64,000 bases of DNA. Origin: Neoscytalidium dimidiatum (Eukaryota; Ascomycota; Dothideomycetes; Botryosphaeriales; Botryosphaeriaceae). The notes below the pieces were generated by a model that ran no database searches, was not told where the DNA came from, and saw only the letters and a list, made by a program, of their open reading frames with translations. The translations under genes and the position numbers were made by a program. The stretch is from contig CM074698.1 in NCBI GenBank assembly GCA_037367355.1, positions 3,906,001 through 3,970,000 on the forward strand. Direction: 5' to 3'. Positions 25,456 through 35,632 of this stretch are shown here, in pieces. Positions within the stretch are counted from its first letter, which is position 1; the number at the start of each line of letters is the position of its first letter.

Positions 25456-27547
25456 TCACCTCCTACGTAGTAAGTATTGCTCGTCTCTCTCGGCCTTACA
25501 AAGCAGCTTTTGAAGACTTTCATGAAGTCCACCAGATCTGATACGGTCCTCGGGTTTGATTCTGAGCATACTTCCCATGAAGAGATCCAGCAGGTCGTAG
25601 ATCAGCTGAGAACAATGCTCATCCGCTCGCAGCTTATTCACCCATTCAATGACTCCTTTCCGCATCTCGGCTTTCCGTTCGCCATTATCAATCTTTAAGG
25701 TCCAGAAGTAGTCGTCTTTGATACTTCCCTCCTTAAGCAGAATAGAAGACTCCTCTACTCGCTTTGCCGAAAATTGGTCTATGGCTTCTGCACCTAACAG
25801 TAGCCAGGTCACAAACTCCAGGAATAAAGCGCCTAAGCTCCAAATGTCGTAGGCCCGGGATACGACAAGGTGCACGTGGCACTCCGGCGGTTCATACGTC
25901 GGGGAGCTGAAGATATGGTACCCAGCTGCGTGTGTTCTCGTTTCTCGACCATGGAACCTTCCCAGTCCGAAATCGGCGATTTTGAGAGTACCCTTCCCGT
26001 TTTTGCTTTGCGGAGTCTCCTGATGCCACAAGATGTTCTCAGGTTTGAGATCGCCATGGCGCCCAAACCATTCTTCTCCCGCTTTAACGGCTAACATCTT
26101 GTTGTCGCGCGTCATTTTACGGTCTCCGTCCACCGTCAAAGCAATGGGAGCTCTGAAATTGTGCACTCTGTCCAACGCGGAAGCCAAACCCTTCATTTGC
26201 CTAAGCATCCAAAGAACTGTCTCTTGGTCAAACACAGGTTTTTTCTTATCCCAATACGCCCTCAAGTTAGAGTTAGCACAGGGGAACATGAGGTGGAAGT
26301 TCTCCCTGTATTTGTATGAACCCAGCAACTGGACCAGGTGATCATGTGGCTCCGCGTAGCCGAGAACTCTGAGGACTCTAAGTTCCTTGTTGAACTCTCT
26401 CTCATCGCTTACACGTAGCTTCTTGATTGCTACCTTCACTTCATTCCTGTCCTATGCTGCGTAAGCCCTCCGGACGCGCTGAAGCTGAGAAGATACTTAC
26501 TCTAAAGACACAAATACTCCAAAAGTCATGATATTCTTCATGGATCTGAACGAAGGAAACTTCGCTGTACGCACCGCCACTCGGACTCTTGTGTTTTTCC
26601 TGCTGTTGAGACAAGGGAATAAACGGTAGAGCCGCATTATGGCCAACGTCATGGTGTTTGCCGACTGAAAAGAAAGGAGCGAGCATCCACCACTGGTGCC
26701 TATCGAAGTCTTCTTTCTTTTCACTTTTCCAACTCTTCAACCAATTGAGTTCTTGTCCTCCTTTACAGCGTAAATCGAAACCAGAGTCCGTGCCCCGCAG
26801 GAGCGGCAGGTCAGTGTCAGAAATACCTGCTTCCAGAAAGGACACAATGTCTCCGACCTTTTTGATAGAACAGAGTATGCAGAAGAGGCCTATCGATGAT
26901 GTAACAACAGAATTCGCTAGTTTTGCGGCTTCTTCTGACGCCTTGGCCGGATGTCCCAATTGTATTGCCGCCTTGACAGTCTCGCATGTGGTCAATCTTT
27001 TCATTTGACTCGGAGGAATGTAGAAGCAAAAGGATCCGCGAGGGTTCTCAATACGAGCCGCCATTACTTGTTTCTTGAGCCTGCTGGCCTCCTCTCTCAA
27101 CTTTTTCAAGTTCTTTTTGTGATCCTTTTCGTTATCTGTCATACTGCCTGAGCTCGAATCTGATATTTCCGCGGACTCGTCGGTGGTAGAGCGATCCGAC
27201 ATAACCTTGAGTACAGAACGAGCACTCAGTCATAGTGAAAATCAATAGAGGCAAAACGAGACTGGCGGGTTCTTGTGATAGTTGGAGGTTCGTGTGCTGC
27301 ACACTTACCTGAATCTCAAGAGCCTTCTTCGTACACGGTTGGTAAAATAATTTGGGCCAAGGGTTCCGTTTGAGGTTTTGGAGGAGAGCTTAGATGTTTC
27401 ACCGAAGCGTTGTTTAACATATAATCCTATCTTAATTAATCAGGCAAGTAGTTTCGAAAACAAGTGTTGTCCTACCTTGGCTTCTTGTGGTTCTGCTCTT
27501 CGGGGTGAGCGGTCTTTGAGCGGACGCGTGCAGTCACAGAAAATCAT
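25456..27547 (-). CDS. Protein kinase with fungal N-terminal helical region, copy 1
   Basis: Main exons are 27205-26501 and 26451-25456 (49-nt intron). They encode an acidic start (MSDRSTTDESAEISDSSSG), a coiled coil (LKKLREEASRLKKQ), a helical region, then a complete kinase fold: glycine loop GGAYSEV, VAIKKL lysine, HGDLKPENIL catalytic loop, DFGLGRFHGR and SPTYEPPE. All catalytic residues are present, so it should be active. A first exon 27547-27476 (MIFCDCTRPLKDRSPRRAEPQ) is proposed because it matches the start of copy 2; the short exon linking it to 27205, somewhere in 27420-27309, is not resolved. The kinase is closest in pattern to the second copy at 32689-34956, with an intron at the same place just before the AIK lysine. 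Substrate and role are unknown; the cluster context suggests signalling in an accessory system. Confidence 0.85.
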
Positions 27548-28660
27548 TCCTGTAATCTGCCGGCTACTATGAAACAGATTTTCAGGACAACCGAGTCAGG
27601 TCAGCTCTTTTTAAGGCTAAAATGTAAGATGGTGCACGGGAGGAGGGTCGCAGTTTCTGAAGATGCCAGCCATTGGACGGAATTGAGCCTCAAATATTGC
27701 TAAGCAACCGGCCAGGAAACCGGTACTCCGCACTCCTAGGAGATAATGCTTGTCCGTCTAGCCTTGCGGTCGTAGCCTTGCATTTACTCCACCAGCCATC
27801 CTTCGGTGCATGTGTGCTGCGATAAGCTATCGTGAGTGGTCAGCAAAGACTTGCGGTGATGGAAATTGCAAGCCTACATTTGCCTGATTTTGCCTTGCAT
27901 TTTTGAAGCCCATCAAGGCTGCATGCGGGGTGCTGGGCATCATTGCTGTTCGAACAACGTCGAATGGGGATAGAGAACCGGGAGTTCCAGGCTGCGTCTG
28001 CAGATGCAAGCCTGCTGCACCTCAGCACACAACATGCTTGTCACTGCCTCCCAAGTACTTGCATGTGGCTGCACCAATTGAATATGAGCAAAGGAAAGTC
28101 CATTGAAAATGTCGATGTTTGACTTTCCCCGGTTTACCAGCTTGCTAGAAAAGTGGATGCTTATGTCAAACATGTTCGACTTACTGCTAAATTCGATCAA
28201 CCTTCTCCAAGGATTTTCGTTCACCATCTGCAACCGTGGCTGTCTCGGCGTCGATGCCGTTGCTGGGTTAAGGCATAGTTCTGAAGGTGGCAACGGTCCC
28301 TAAGTGCAAATGTCGAAAGACCACACTCTTGTGCGGGAACACGATCTTTAGATTGCGACCGTGAGAGTTGACGTGACCAATGCAAGAGTAACGGTTCATT
28401 GTAGATAGACAATTCTGTGACTATGTGAGCCTCATTTCCAAACAAGTGATTGAAGGCAAGTAACAATATCCTGATGAACTTAAAGGATTTCACAGACTTT
28501 GTGTCCTCATCCTATCTCTCCCAGGAAGGAATCTTAACAGATATCAGCAATGTATGTTTAAGAAGATCCAAATCAGAGATACTTAGGGCTACAGCTGTAT
28601 CACAGATGAACTACCATGATCAGATATACATACATCTTTCAAGCTACATGGCAGCTTCTC
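27548..28660. other. Promoter of kinase 1 and unassigned AT-rich sequence
   Basis: Only short frames. A minus-strand stretch around 28493-28340 reads KFIRILLLAFNHLF...ELSIYNEP and faintly recalls the small-protein family found at 30.3, 30.9 and 38.5 kb, but it lacks the conserved introns and residues. No gene called. Confidence 0.4.
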
Positions 28661-28669
28661 CATGAGATC

Positions 28670-28960
28670 GAGGTTCGAATGTTTTTCGGGGCTCGGTACG
28701 TCAAGAACGTGTAGTCAATCCACCTCTTCACGCTGTCTCCAATGATTGAGCCGTGTACAGTTTCTGTGATATTGGAATTTCCGTGGAGAGAAAATCAATT
28801 AAGGTAGTCAGTTTATCTTCGTCTATCATGAACTCGAGGGAATGAACATGAGAAATCGGAACTGAGGTTCCAGGATAGCAGAATAACGAGCGACTCTCAA
28901 GTTCTTGGTAAATTGCTGCCCAGCCTCAGGGGATTGAACAAGAACATTCATATTCAGCTG
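28670..28960 (-). pseudogene. Degraded CorA-like gene fragment
   Basis: Read on the minus strand, 28790-28690 encodes NITETVHGSIIGDSVKRWIDYT. This lines up with the end of exon 3 of the intact CorA-like gene (IFHSLLVADSVKGWMGY near 36.7 kb) at protein level and also visibly at DNA level over about 30 bases (GACAGYGTGAA...TGGAT). The frame has stops just upstream, and no continuous gene can be built around it. I infer a remnant of a second CorA-like copy. Its position just upstream of kinase 1 mirrors that of the intact gene relative to kinase 2. The boundaries are approximate. Confidence 0.55.
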
Positions 28961-30308
28961 ATTGTAGGATGTGCACCTCAACCGACCGAATGGCAAATGG
29001 TGACATGTTAGAAATGCATCACATACTACTCGACATTTTTCTTTAGTAAGGGACTCTTAGCCCGAAGCATCACAATCTGTTATGATTTGGAGGCCAGAAG
29101 CTTACAATCATGTTCCTGCGACTGCGGCGAAACCAAGGATGTCGATCCTAAGGATATTGAGGCTCCTGCGAAGTTTTTAGATTCCGCAGACAGTCAGTGA
29201 CGTGTTGATAGTGGGCCATCAACATTTCTGACAGATAATGAATATCAACAAAATATTTCGTATGCTCTGCAAAATATTCAATTTCGAGCGCTTTGAAGGC
29301 CAAAACACTGCTTGGAAACAATAGAACCACCTTTTCCCGCAGCCTTTTCCCTCGGTCATTCGATGACCTTCAGCTGCGTCTTGTCAGCTTTCGCTTTGAA
29401 ATGAGCGACTGATTTCTGGTCGCTTGATGTTCCGAGATCGGAATTATCTTCCTGAACATCAGGGTACGATGGAGCAGGTCATTCTCGAGGCGAAAAAGAA
29501 AGAGAGTACATCATCCCGCCACTGCAGCTGCAAGCGAGGCTCGGTCGACAACGGACAGCCGAGATCTTCTGGAGTAAGCTGCTTTCGGGGTCTCCGAATC
29601 CATAGGAGGAATGTGGTGAGTTTGTAGGGCCCGGCCTTCAATCGAACGCAGCTCCGGGAAGCGGGGCACAAGGTCCAGCTCTGCCTCGCCCCAGCTGTGT
29701 CTTCTCGGCGCCTCGAGAATCCTGCCTGAGTGGCCAACGAACCTGCAGTTGAATGACTTATAGTAGCACAACATGTCCGCCCCCCTTTATCAACACGGTC
29801 ATGCGGCATTTTTCTCATTGCGCAGTGGCCTTGCAGGATTGCGCGGCCTGCAGGATGCATACATGAGGCATCCACGGACTAGAAGCCTTTTCCTCGGGTG
29901 CTTGAGTTCGTGCGATTAAGTTCGTGCGAAGCTCGGGAAGTTCTTGTTGATGTCTACATGCTCGGACAGTTGAGGCTCAGAATTTCTCACAGGCGCTAGA
30001 ACGAGAGTAAGCTGGAAGGGGAAGTTTTCTCCGGAAGCAATTGGCCAACAACGCTCGAAAATTGAAAAGCAGTGGATAGAGCAATCGGTCCCATATTGCA
30101 TGCAGAAGTCACGGTAACATTCGACCATTTGGTTCAACTGCATGATTTGTTGTCAATGCATAGCAGGGACTCACCCGATAACAGTATCGAACGGACATTA
30201 AAGCATGCTGTCTCAAAGCAGTCCATACTCAAGCTCATCGATACTTCTCGTGTTGCACTCCAGAAGCCAGGAAGGCATTTGTGGCAATTCTTCTGTCAAA
30301 GCAGCGCA
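28961..30308. other. Unassigned sequence with probable gene remnants
   Basis: A minus-strand frame at 29330-29148 (60 codons, EIEYFAEHTKYFVDIHYLSEM) and another at 30143-29916 (75 codons, with GTDCSIHCFSIFERCWPIASG and SEHVDINKNF) look protein-like but have no intact gene around them. The second recalls the end of the hydrolase-like region of fungal NLR/SERAC1-type proteins; this is a weak impression. The region may be a graveyard of accessory genes. Confidence 0.35.
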
Positions 30309-30593
30309 ATGCCAACCAGGAAAGTCGAGCCTCGTTATGTTGATTATGCACGGCTGTTGAAACTGTTGGACTCCCTCTATCCAGGACGTTATCGGGCTGA
30401 GGTTTGACTGACCGGCGACCCACTTCAGACGTGTGCAAGGCTAATTGATCAGTAGATGAGGCTAGGAAAATGGATCGTCACCACACCTGAACCACTTACG
30501 GAGGTAAGTGTTTCTTATAAGCCTTGCGCGCCAGTTCTGTCAGCCTTTTGACTCCAGCAGAGCCAACTTCAAGGCTGTGCGCAGCCCTCATAG
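30309..30593 (+). CDS. Small three-exon protein, family copy A (57 aa), unknown function
   Basis: Exons 30309-30401, 30456-30503 and 30561-30593, with introns of 54 and 57 nt (branch GCTAAT in the first). The protein starts MPTRKVEPRYVDYARLLKLL and continues LDSLYPGRYRAE, then after the first intron MRLGKWIVTTPEPLTE, and ends SQLQGCAQPS. Both intron positions match copies B (30922) and C (38523): after the RAE/VE dipeptide and just before the (S/D)Q(L/I) segment. That shared structure, not length alone, is why I call a gene too small for routine prediction. There is no signal peptide or membrane segment. It lies 328 bp upstream of copy B on the same strand. Function unknown; the fold could be a small alpha/beta unit. 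Confidence 0.65.
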
Positions 30594-30921
30594 TGACCGG
30601 TGCGCACAATCTTGGAAGAAGGTATTTGGTACCACCTGCACATTGTTTTACTTTGCCGATTCATGCGGTGGAACGGTGCAAGCCGCCGCTTTCAAATCAG
30701 GTACGGATCAGAGCAGCAGTTGCACATGCATTAGCGCTAGCTGGCGGGGGCAGTCTGCATTTGTTTAGCGAATGGTTTGGCACTACGCACAACGTGTAGC
30801 TTTTCTATCTGAAAATCTATAAGTTCCTGCAATTTCACTTCTGTCGTGGGCCTCGGACGTGTCCACTCTTCATTTGCTCGCCGCCCCACCCCTCTGCCCT
30901 TGGCTCTCGTTGTACGATACA

Positions 30922-31260
30922 ATGAAGTCCGACCCTCAAATCATAGAGAGTCGCTTCGTCGACCCGCGGAAACTGATGGCTCTCTTGGAAGAGAGGTGCG
31001 GTAAAGGCGCATTTCGCGTGGAGGTAAAACGCAATCATGATGGATCCATGGCGCTGAACACTGACGATGCTTCAAATTTTGACAGCTGAGACGGAATCGA
31101 TACAACATCTACTATGCAGCCGGTGTAAGCACCTCGGATTACCTCACTTCGGTACGCGAAGCTTCGATGGATTCATTTGGCATCCCGGGACCAGATTATT
31201 GATAATCCTCAGGATCAAATACGGCATTGCCGAGGGAGCAGTAGAATATTGCGTGCTTAG
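30922..31260 (+). CDS. Small three-exon protein, family copy B (62 aa), unknown function
   Basis: Exons 30922-31023, 31086-31124 and 31213-31260, with introns of 62 and 88 nt (GTAAAA/GACAG and GTAAGC/CTCAG). The protein opens MKSDPQIIESRFVDPRKLMA and continues LLEERCGKGAFRVE; exon 2 gives LRRNRYNIYYAAG and exon 3 DQIRHCRGSSRILRA. Compared with copy C, the blocks QIIE, DPRKL, F(R/K)VE, LR.NRY.IY and DQIR.C are shared, and the introns fall at the same residues. The middle exon is shorter than in A and C, lacking the segment that ends in LTE. There is no targeting signal. Copy A lies just upstream on the same strand. Function unknown. Confidence 0.75.
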
Positions 31261-32415
31261 CAATTGCGGGAATATTCAGCTCTTTCGGGTAGCCACTGCA
31301 GCTCACATTTCCCCATTCTTGGAGTCTTGGAACGGGGCGCAGTCGACGTCGGCAAAATATTTGGAGGCGAACGGGCGTTCACGGTCTTATTTATGAAGCA
31401 ATTTTTATTGGATCCTTGTGAATTTACATTCTCTTTGTACATATCAGACGTTTTTGATCACACTAGGGAGTCACGAATAACAAATATATGGCTTACGCGC
31501 GTACAGTATTCTTCAGAAATATCTGCGATCACAGCACAGATGCGGGGTCTTCAGGTGCCCACATGTTTGCATCTTGTGATCATCGGCCGAGTATCCGGGG
31601 TTGCCTATCACAGCCAGCTCCGGCCCCTCCATCCTTCAGCAAGAGATGGCGCTCGCCCTCGAGCGTAAGGTGTGAGTCCTAAATTTATGACGGGTCGGCT
31701 CAAACCCTTGCTCGAATCCAAGCAACCATCAGCAACACCCCTTGTTGATTCGTCAGCAAGTGTGTTAATGATCTCTCGCCTCCCAGACAAGATCCCTGCT
31801 TCTTGTGCTAACGAGGGACAAGGCAGATCCTACCACGTACTACTATGAGTCGGGTCTCGCCAGCATCACACCGTATCACTTTATTGTACATCCTGAGGAA
31901 TCCTGTCAGGAGAGTTGAATCAATGGGTATGGAGCTAGTAAAAGAGGGCGTGTGGGAGAACGCTGTGTTTCCAAGAGGCAAATGCGGCAGTCGCCGATGG
32001 CCGCCACCGCGTCGGTCCCAGGCTGGAACAACTTTCATCGCCTGGCCAGTGGCAAATTCGTTGCTGATGGTGTGTTGGACGTGCTCCGGGGTTGCGTTTC
32101 AATGAGAGGAATACGACAGAGCCAGCGACACCCGGAATAACGGCGCATTCGCTCAGTCAGATGGCCACCGAGGCCTGCTTCAACCGGAGGGAATGCAAGC
32201 TGAAAATGTTACTCGTAGTCATTATCTCATATCAGCACTGCTTGGCTCGTGTCAGGTGATGGTAATTACTCTAACAGGTCCGACGGTTTCCGTGAAGGAG
32301 TCAGAATGCAACATACTGCAAGGTGATCAAGGATCCAGAAAGGCAAGTGGAGTGAGATTAGCATCCACAAAGCACCGCCGTAAGATTCAAAGTTGGTCTG
32401 AAACCACGGTCACGA

Positions 32416-32455
<40 letters not shown>

Positions 32456-32688
32456 AAAAGACTGCTCTCACTAACAAGTCTGATATGGAGAGATTGAAGG
32501 GGTATCGAGGCAATAGAGTCACCATCTATGTGGAAACAATGACCTGAGTCCCAGTAAAAACCGCTCCGCATCCGATTTGCATTCCACCCCTTATGAAGTG
32601 AATATGTAGAGAGTTGCATCGTGAATACTTTACTGAGGGGAAGATGACCTAAGTTCAGGCAAGACCTAAGCCTCTTTAAACTTAGCTG
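31261..32688. other. Intergenic between small protein B and kinase 2 (convergent)
   Basis: Contains short frames without recognisable domains and a GAAA microsatellite near 32.4 kb. No gene supported. Confidence 0.5.
32414..32457. repeat. GAAA tetranucleotide microsatellite
   Basis: About ten uninterrupted GAAA units ending in an A-rich tail, some 230 bp downstream of the kinase 2 stop codon. Confidence 0.95.
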
Positions 32689-34956
32689 TCACAACTGATC
32701 AGAATTTAGTCGATGCACGCTCGTTTCCGTCGAACTGGGATTCGGTGTTCTTGGATTTTGGCCAACCGGATCCTGTGGGCCATTTTTGGGGGCTTCGTCC
32801 GAGAATGATGATGGTATATTAGCCCCCACAAATGCCACCTTCTTTCCGGCCTTCCTAGACTTCGAGAATTCCGATGTAGCTTCGTCGTTGGCAAGTTCCG
32901 CTTCCGAATGTAGACGAATCGGCTTGCTCGGCTGATATGTCGCAGGTGCACATAGATAACTTTCGTCTTTGTCTACTTCAGCCAGGAAATTTCGAAAACG
33001 GACGCATAGCTCTGACGCCGGGACACGGTCTTTCGCTTCGATGCAGAGAAGATCGTTCATGACGAGGTCCACAACATCGTGGATGAACTTTGAGCAGTTG
33101 GGATGCTCGTGGATACCCTTTGCCCAATTAATAACGCCCTCGCGAACGAAGGCATCCACCGGCACGTTACCATCCCGTATGACCGTGAAAAAGTGGTCGT
33201 CGTTTAAGTTGCTTAGGCTTGAGGGCTCTCCACGGTTGTCTGAAAACTTTTCGATGGCGGCGTAGCCCATGAGAAGCCACGTCACAAATTCTAGATAGAG
33301 GCATCCAAGGCTCCACAAGTCGTAAGCTCGGGAGACGGGCCGATGGAGCTTACACTCGGGCGGCTCGTATGTGGGAGAGCCGAACACGTTGTGTGGAAAC
33401 TGCTCAGTCCGAGAATCCCTACCATGGAAACGTCCCAGGCCGAAATCTGTGATCTGAAGGATTCCTTGACCATCGCTGTCATGCTCAGGTATTTGCTCAA
33501 ACCATAGAATATTCTCAGGCTTTATATCACCGTGGCGTCCGTATATCTCTTCGCCTGCTTGCACTTTGAGCTTGACGTCCTTCTGAGGAGACCGGACCTT
33601 GTTGTCGACATCAAGCAAACGTGTGACTTTGAAGTTGTGGATTATGTTCAGAGTCTTCGCAATTCCGGCCATCTGTTGGAGAGACCAAAAAGCCGTCCTG
33701 TTATCAAAGGCTGGGTGCGGTCGGTTGCTCCAGAACTTTCTCAAGTTACAATTCGCGCGCGGGAAGATCAAATGATACTTTCCCTGGTGCTCATAAGTTG
33801 CAAGAAGCTTTACTAGGTGTGGACCTGCGTTCCTTTTTCTTCCAAGGGTTGTCAGGTTTTCCCGCTCTTGATCAAATTCATCTTTGTTGTGGTCACGGAG
33901 GCGTTTGATTGCAATCAGAAGATGCTGATCCTGATGACATTCGTTAGAGCGCACATTTGTAGGGAGAGGATTCTGGTCTATTGCTTACAGATGATTTCCA
34001 ATGGTTGTGGAATTTGTGATGCGCTTTATGGATCCGATATGTAAATACTTCGCCGTATCCACCTCCAGTTGGATTCCCCTGCTCTCCATCTTCTCCATCA
34101 AGCGAAATGAATGGCAGAACCGTGTTGTCATGAAGTTCATAGTGCTCCTGATCCTTGAACACGGGTGCAAGCATGTACCACTGTTTTTCGCCGAATGCTT
34201 CCAGGTCGTTGGACGTCCACCGGTCCAAAACATGGATTTTTTGCCCATTCTTCCGTTGTAGGGAGAACATGCATTTGCGATTCTCGCCTTGGGCTCTCTC
34301 AAAAGGCAAATCCTTGTCCCACAGTCTTTCATCCAGGAAGTCGCAAATTTCTCCACCCTTTCCAAGGTATGCCAAGATAGCGAAGAGATTCCGGGCCTTT
34401 TTGACAACCATTTTGGCACGGAGTCTGACATCGTTGTAACCAAATTCAGTCCTTTTAGCAAGTATCTCCCTTACAACCACCTCCTCCGTAATTATTGCGG
34501 CCTTTTCACTTTCTGGGACGAAGAAGTGATGTGACCTCAACGGATATTCGATGCGCGCCTCTTGCAACTTCTGGCGAAGGTGCTCTGTGTCTAGACCCAG
34601 CAGAAGCTCGCTGGGAGACTTACTTGATTTCGTATCGTTTCCTGGACCACATTCGCTATCCGTCTCTCGTGTTGCTTCATGTTCTTTAGATTATGTGTTA
34701 GGCCTCAGACCACTTCTCAACGTTGTCCAAATTTATGGTAAATACCTGGAACGTTCCCTGCCACTACTACCGTATCTTCTGGGGGCTGAGACGAAGATTC
34801 GACTTCACAAACAAGTGGAAGAGGAGAAATCTACCTTCTAGTGAGTGAAAACTAATAAGATAGCCTAGTTTGAGTAGGTGTACTTACCACTGTTCCCTGC
34901 TCTGTATTTGTATCTGGGCGACGTTTCGAAACTCGTGGAAATGGAAAGCATATCAT
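32689..34956 (-). CDS. Protein kinase with fungal N-terminal helical region, copy 2
   Basis: Four exons: 34956-34888, 34830-34746, 34683-33989 and 33930-32689, with introns of 57, 62 and 58 nt, keep one frame throughout and give 696 aa. The N-terminus starts MICFPFPRVSKRRPDTNTEQ; a helical region (EHLRQKLQEARIEYPLRSHH) precedes the kinase domain with glycine loop GGGYGEV, IAIKRL lysine, HGDIKPENIL, DFGLGRFHGR and GSPTYEPPE, so catalysis should be intact. A 100-residue polar tail after the C-lobe is absent from copy 1. The kinase domain and the intron just before the AIK lysine are shared with copy 1 at 25456-27547. The first two introns are less certain than the last. The gene lies 676 bp from the CorA-like gene, on the same strand. 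The substrate is unknown. Confidence 0.85.
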
Positions 34957-35632
34957 GCTCTCCAAATGGCTCTGGACACTTCGGAGATGTTCTCGAAATC
35001 TATTCATGATGGGTAGTCCTACAAGGGGATTGTGCTACGAGCTTAGAAATTTGTTGCCGAGCTAGTCTGAGATTCGAGATTGCACAAAAACCTGCATTTA
35101 GATAATATGAGCATGATACTCGAGCCGCAAGGCTGAATTCAGAGATTTTATTAGTTAGCGCGCAGTCGCGAACCAGGCTTGATGCAATTTTCCAGTTTGA
35201 GCTCTCAGCTCAGCCCCGCAACCACACGCGATTTGAACATTTCTACCTCCTTATCCCAGTTCGGATACCACACCGAGCACAATTCTGCCTTAGCGGTGGC
35301 TGGCTTGCGTCAAAATGCATGATCAAGCCATGACTGACACTAGTGGTGGTCAGCGTGCAACATGCGATCAGTATCCGAGCGGCGCAGCTGAAGAGGTTTC
35401 TATTTGCGCGGCACATCTTGCTGTGCCACATATAGGCCAGGCAGTAAGGCAACTATGAATGCAGCGCAAGACTAGGTAAGGGCGGAATGGGAATACTGAA
35501 TTGGACGATAAGAAATGCAAGGTTGTCAAGCCATCTAATCCCGGCCAGCCACACATCGCACTCCCGTGTTTTGCATGATCGGGAAGGTGTTCGCAGAAGG
35601 ACCCCTGCAGCTTTGCTCAGCTGAACCAATGA
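34957..35632. other. Promoter of kinase 2 and 3' flank of the CorA-like gene
   Basis: 676 bp between two minus-strand genes. No gene or clear motif is seen. Confidence 0.5.

Noticed and set aside
28221..28493. Possible fourth copy of the small-protein family (KFIRILLLAFNHLFGNEAHIV, minus strand)
   Set aside because: Lacks the DPRKL block and the two conserved introns; the resemblance is too weak to call.
28660..28700. GGTTCGAAT, a tRNA B-box-like string
   Set aside because: No A box, acceptor stem or cloverleaf can be formed around it.
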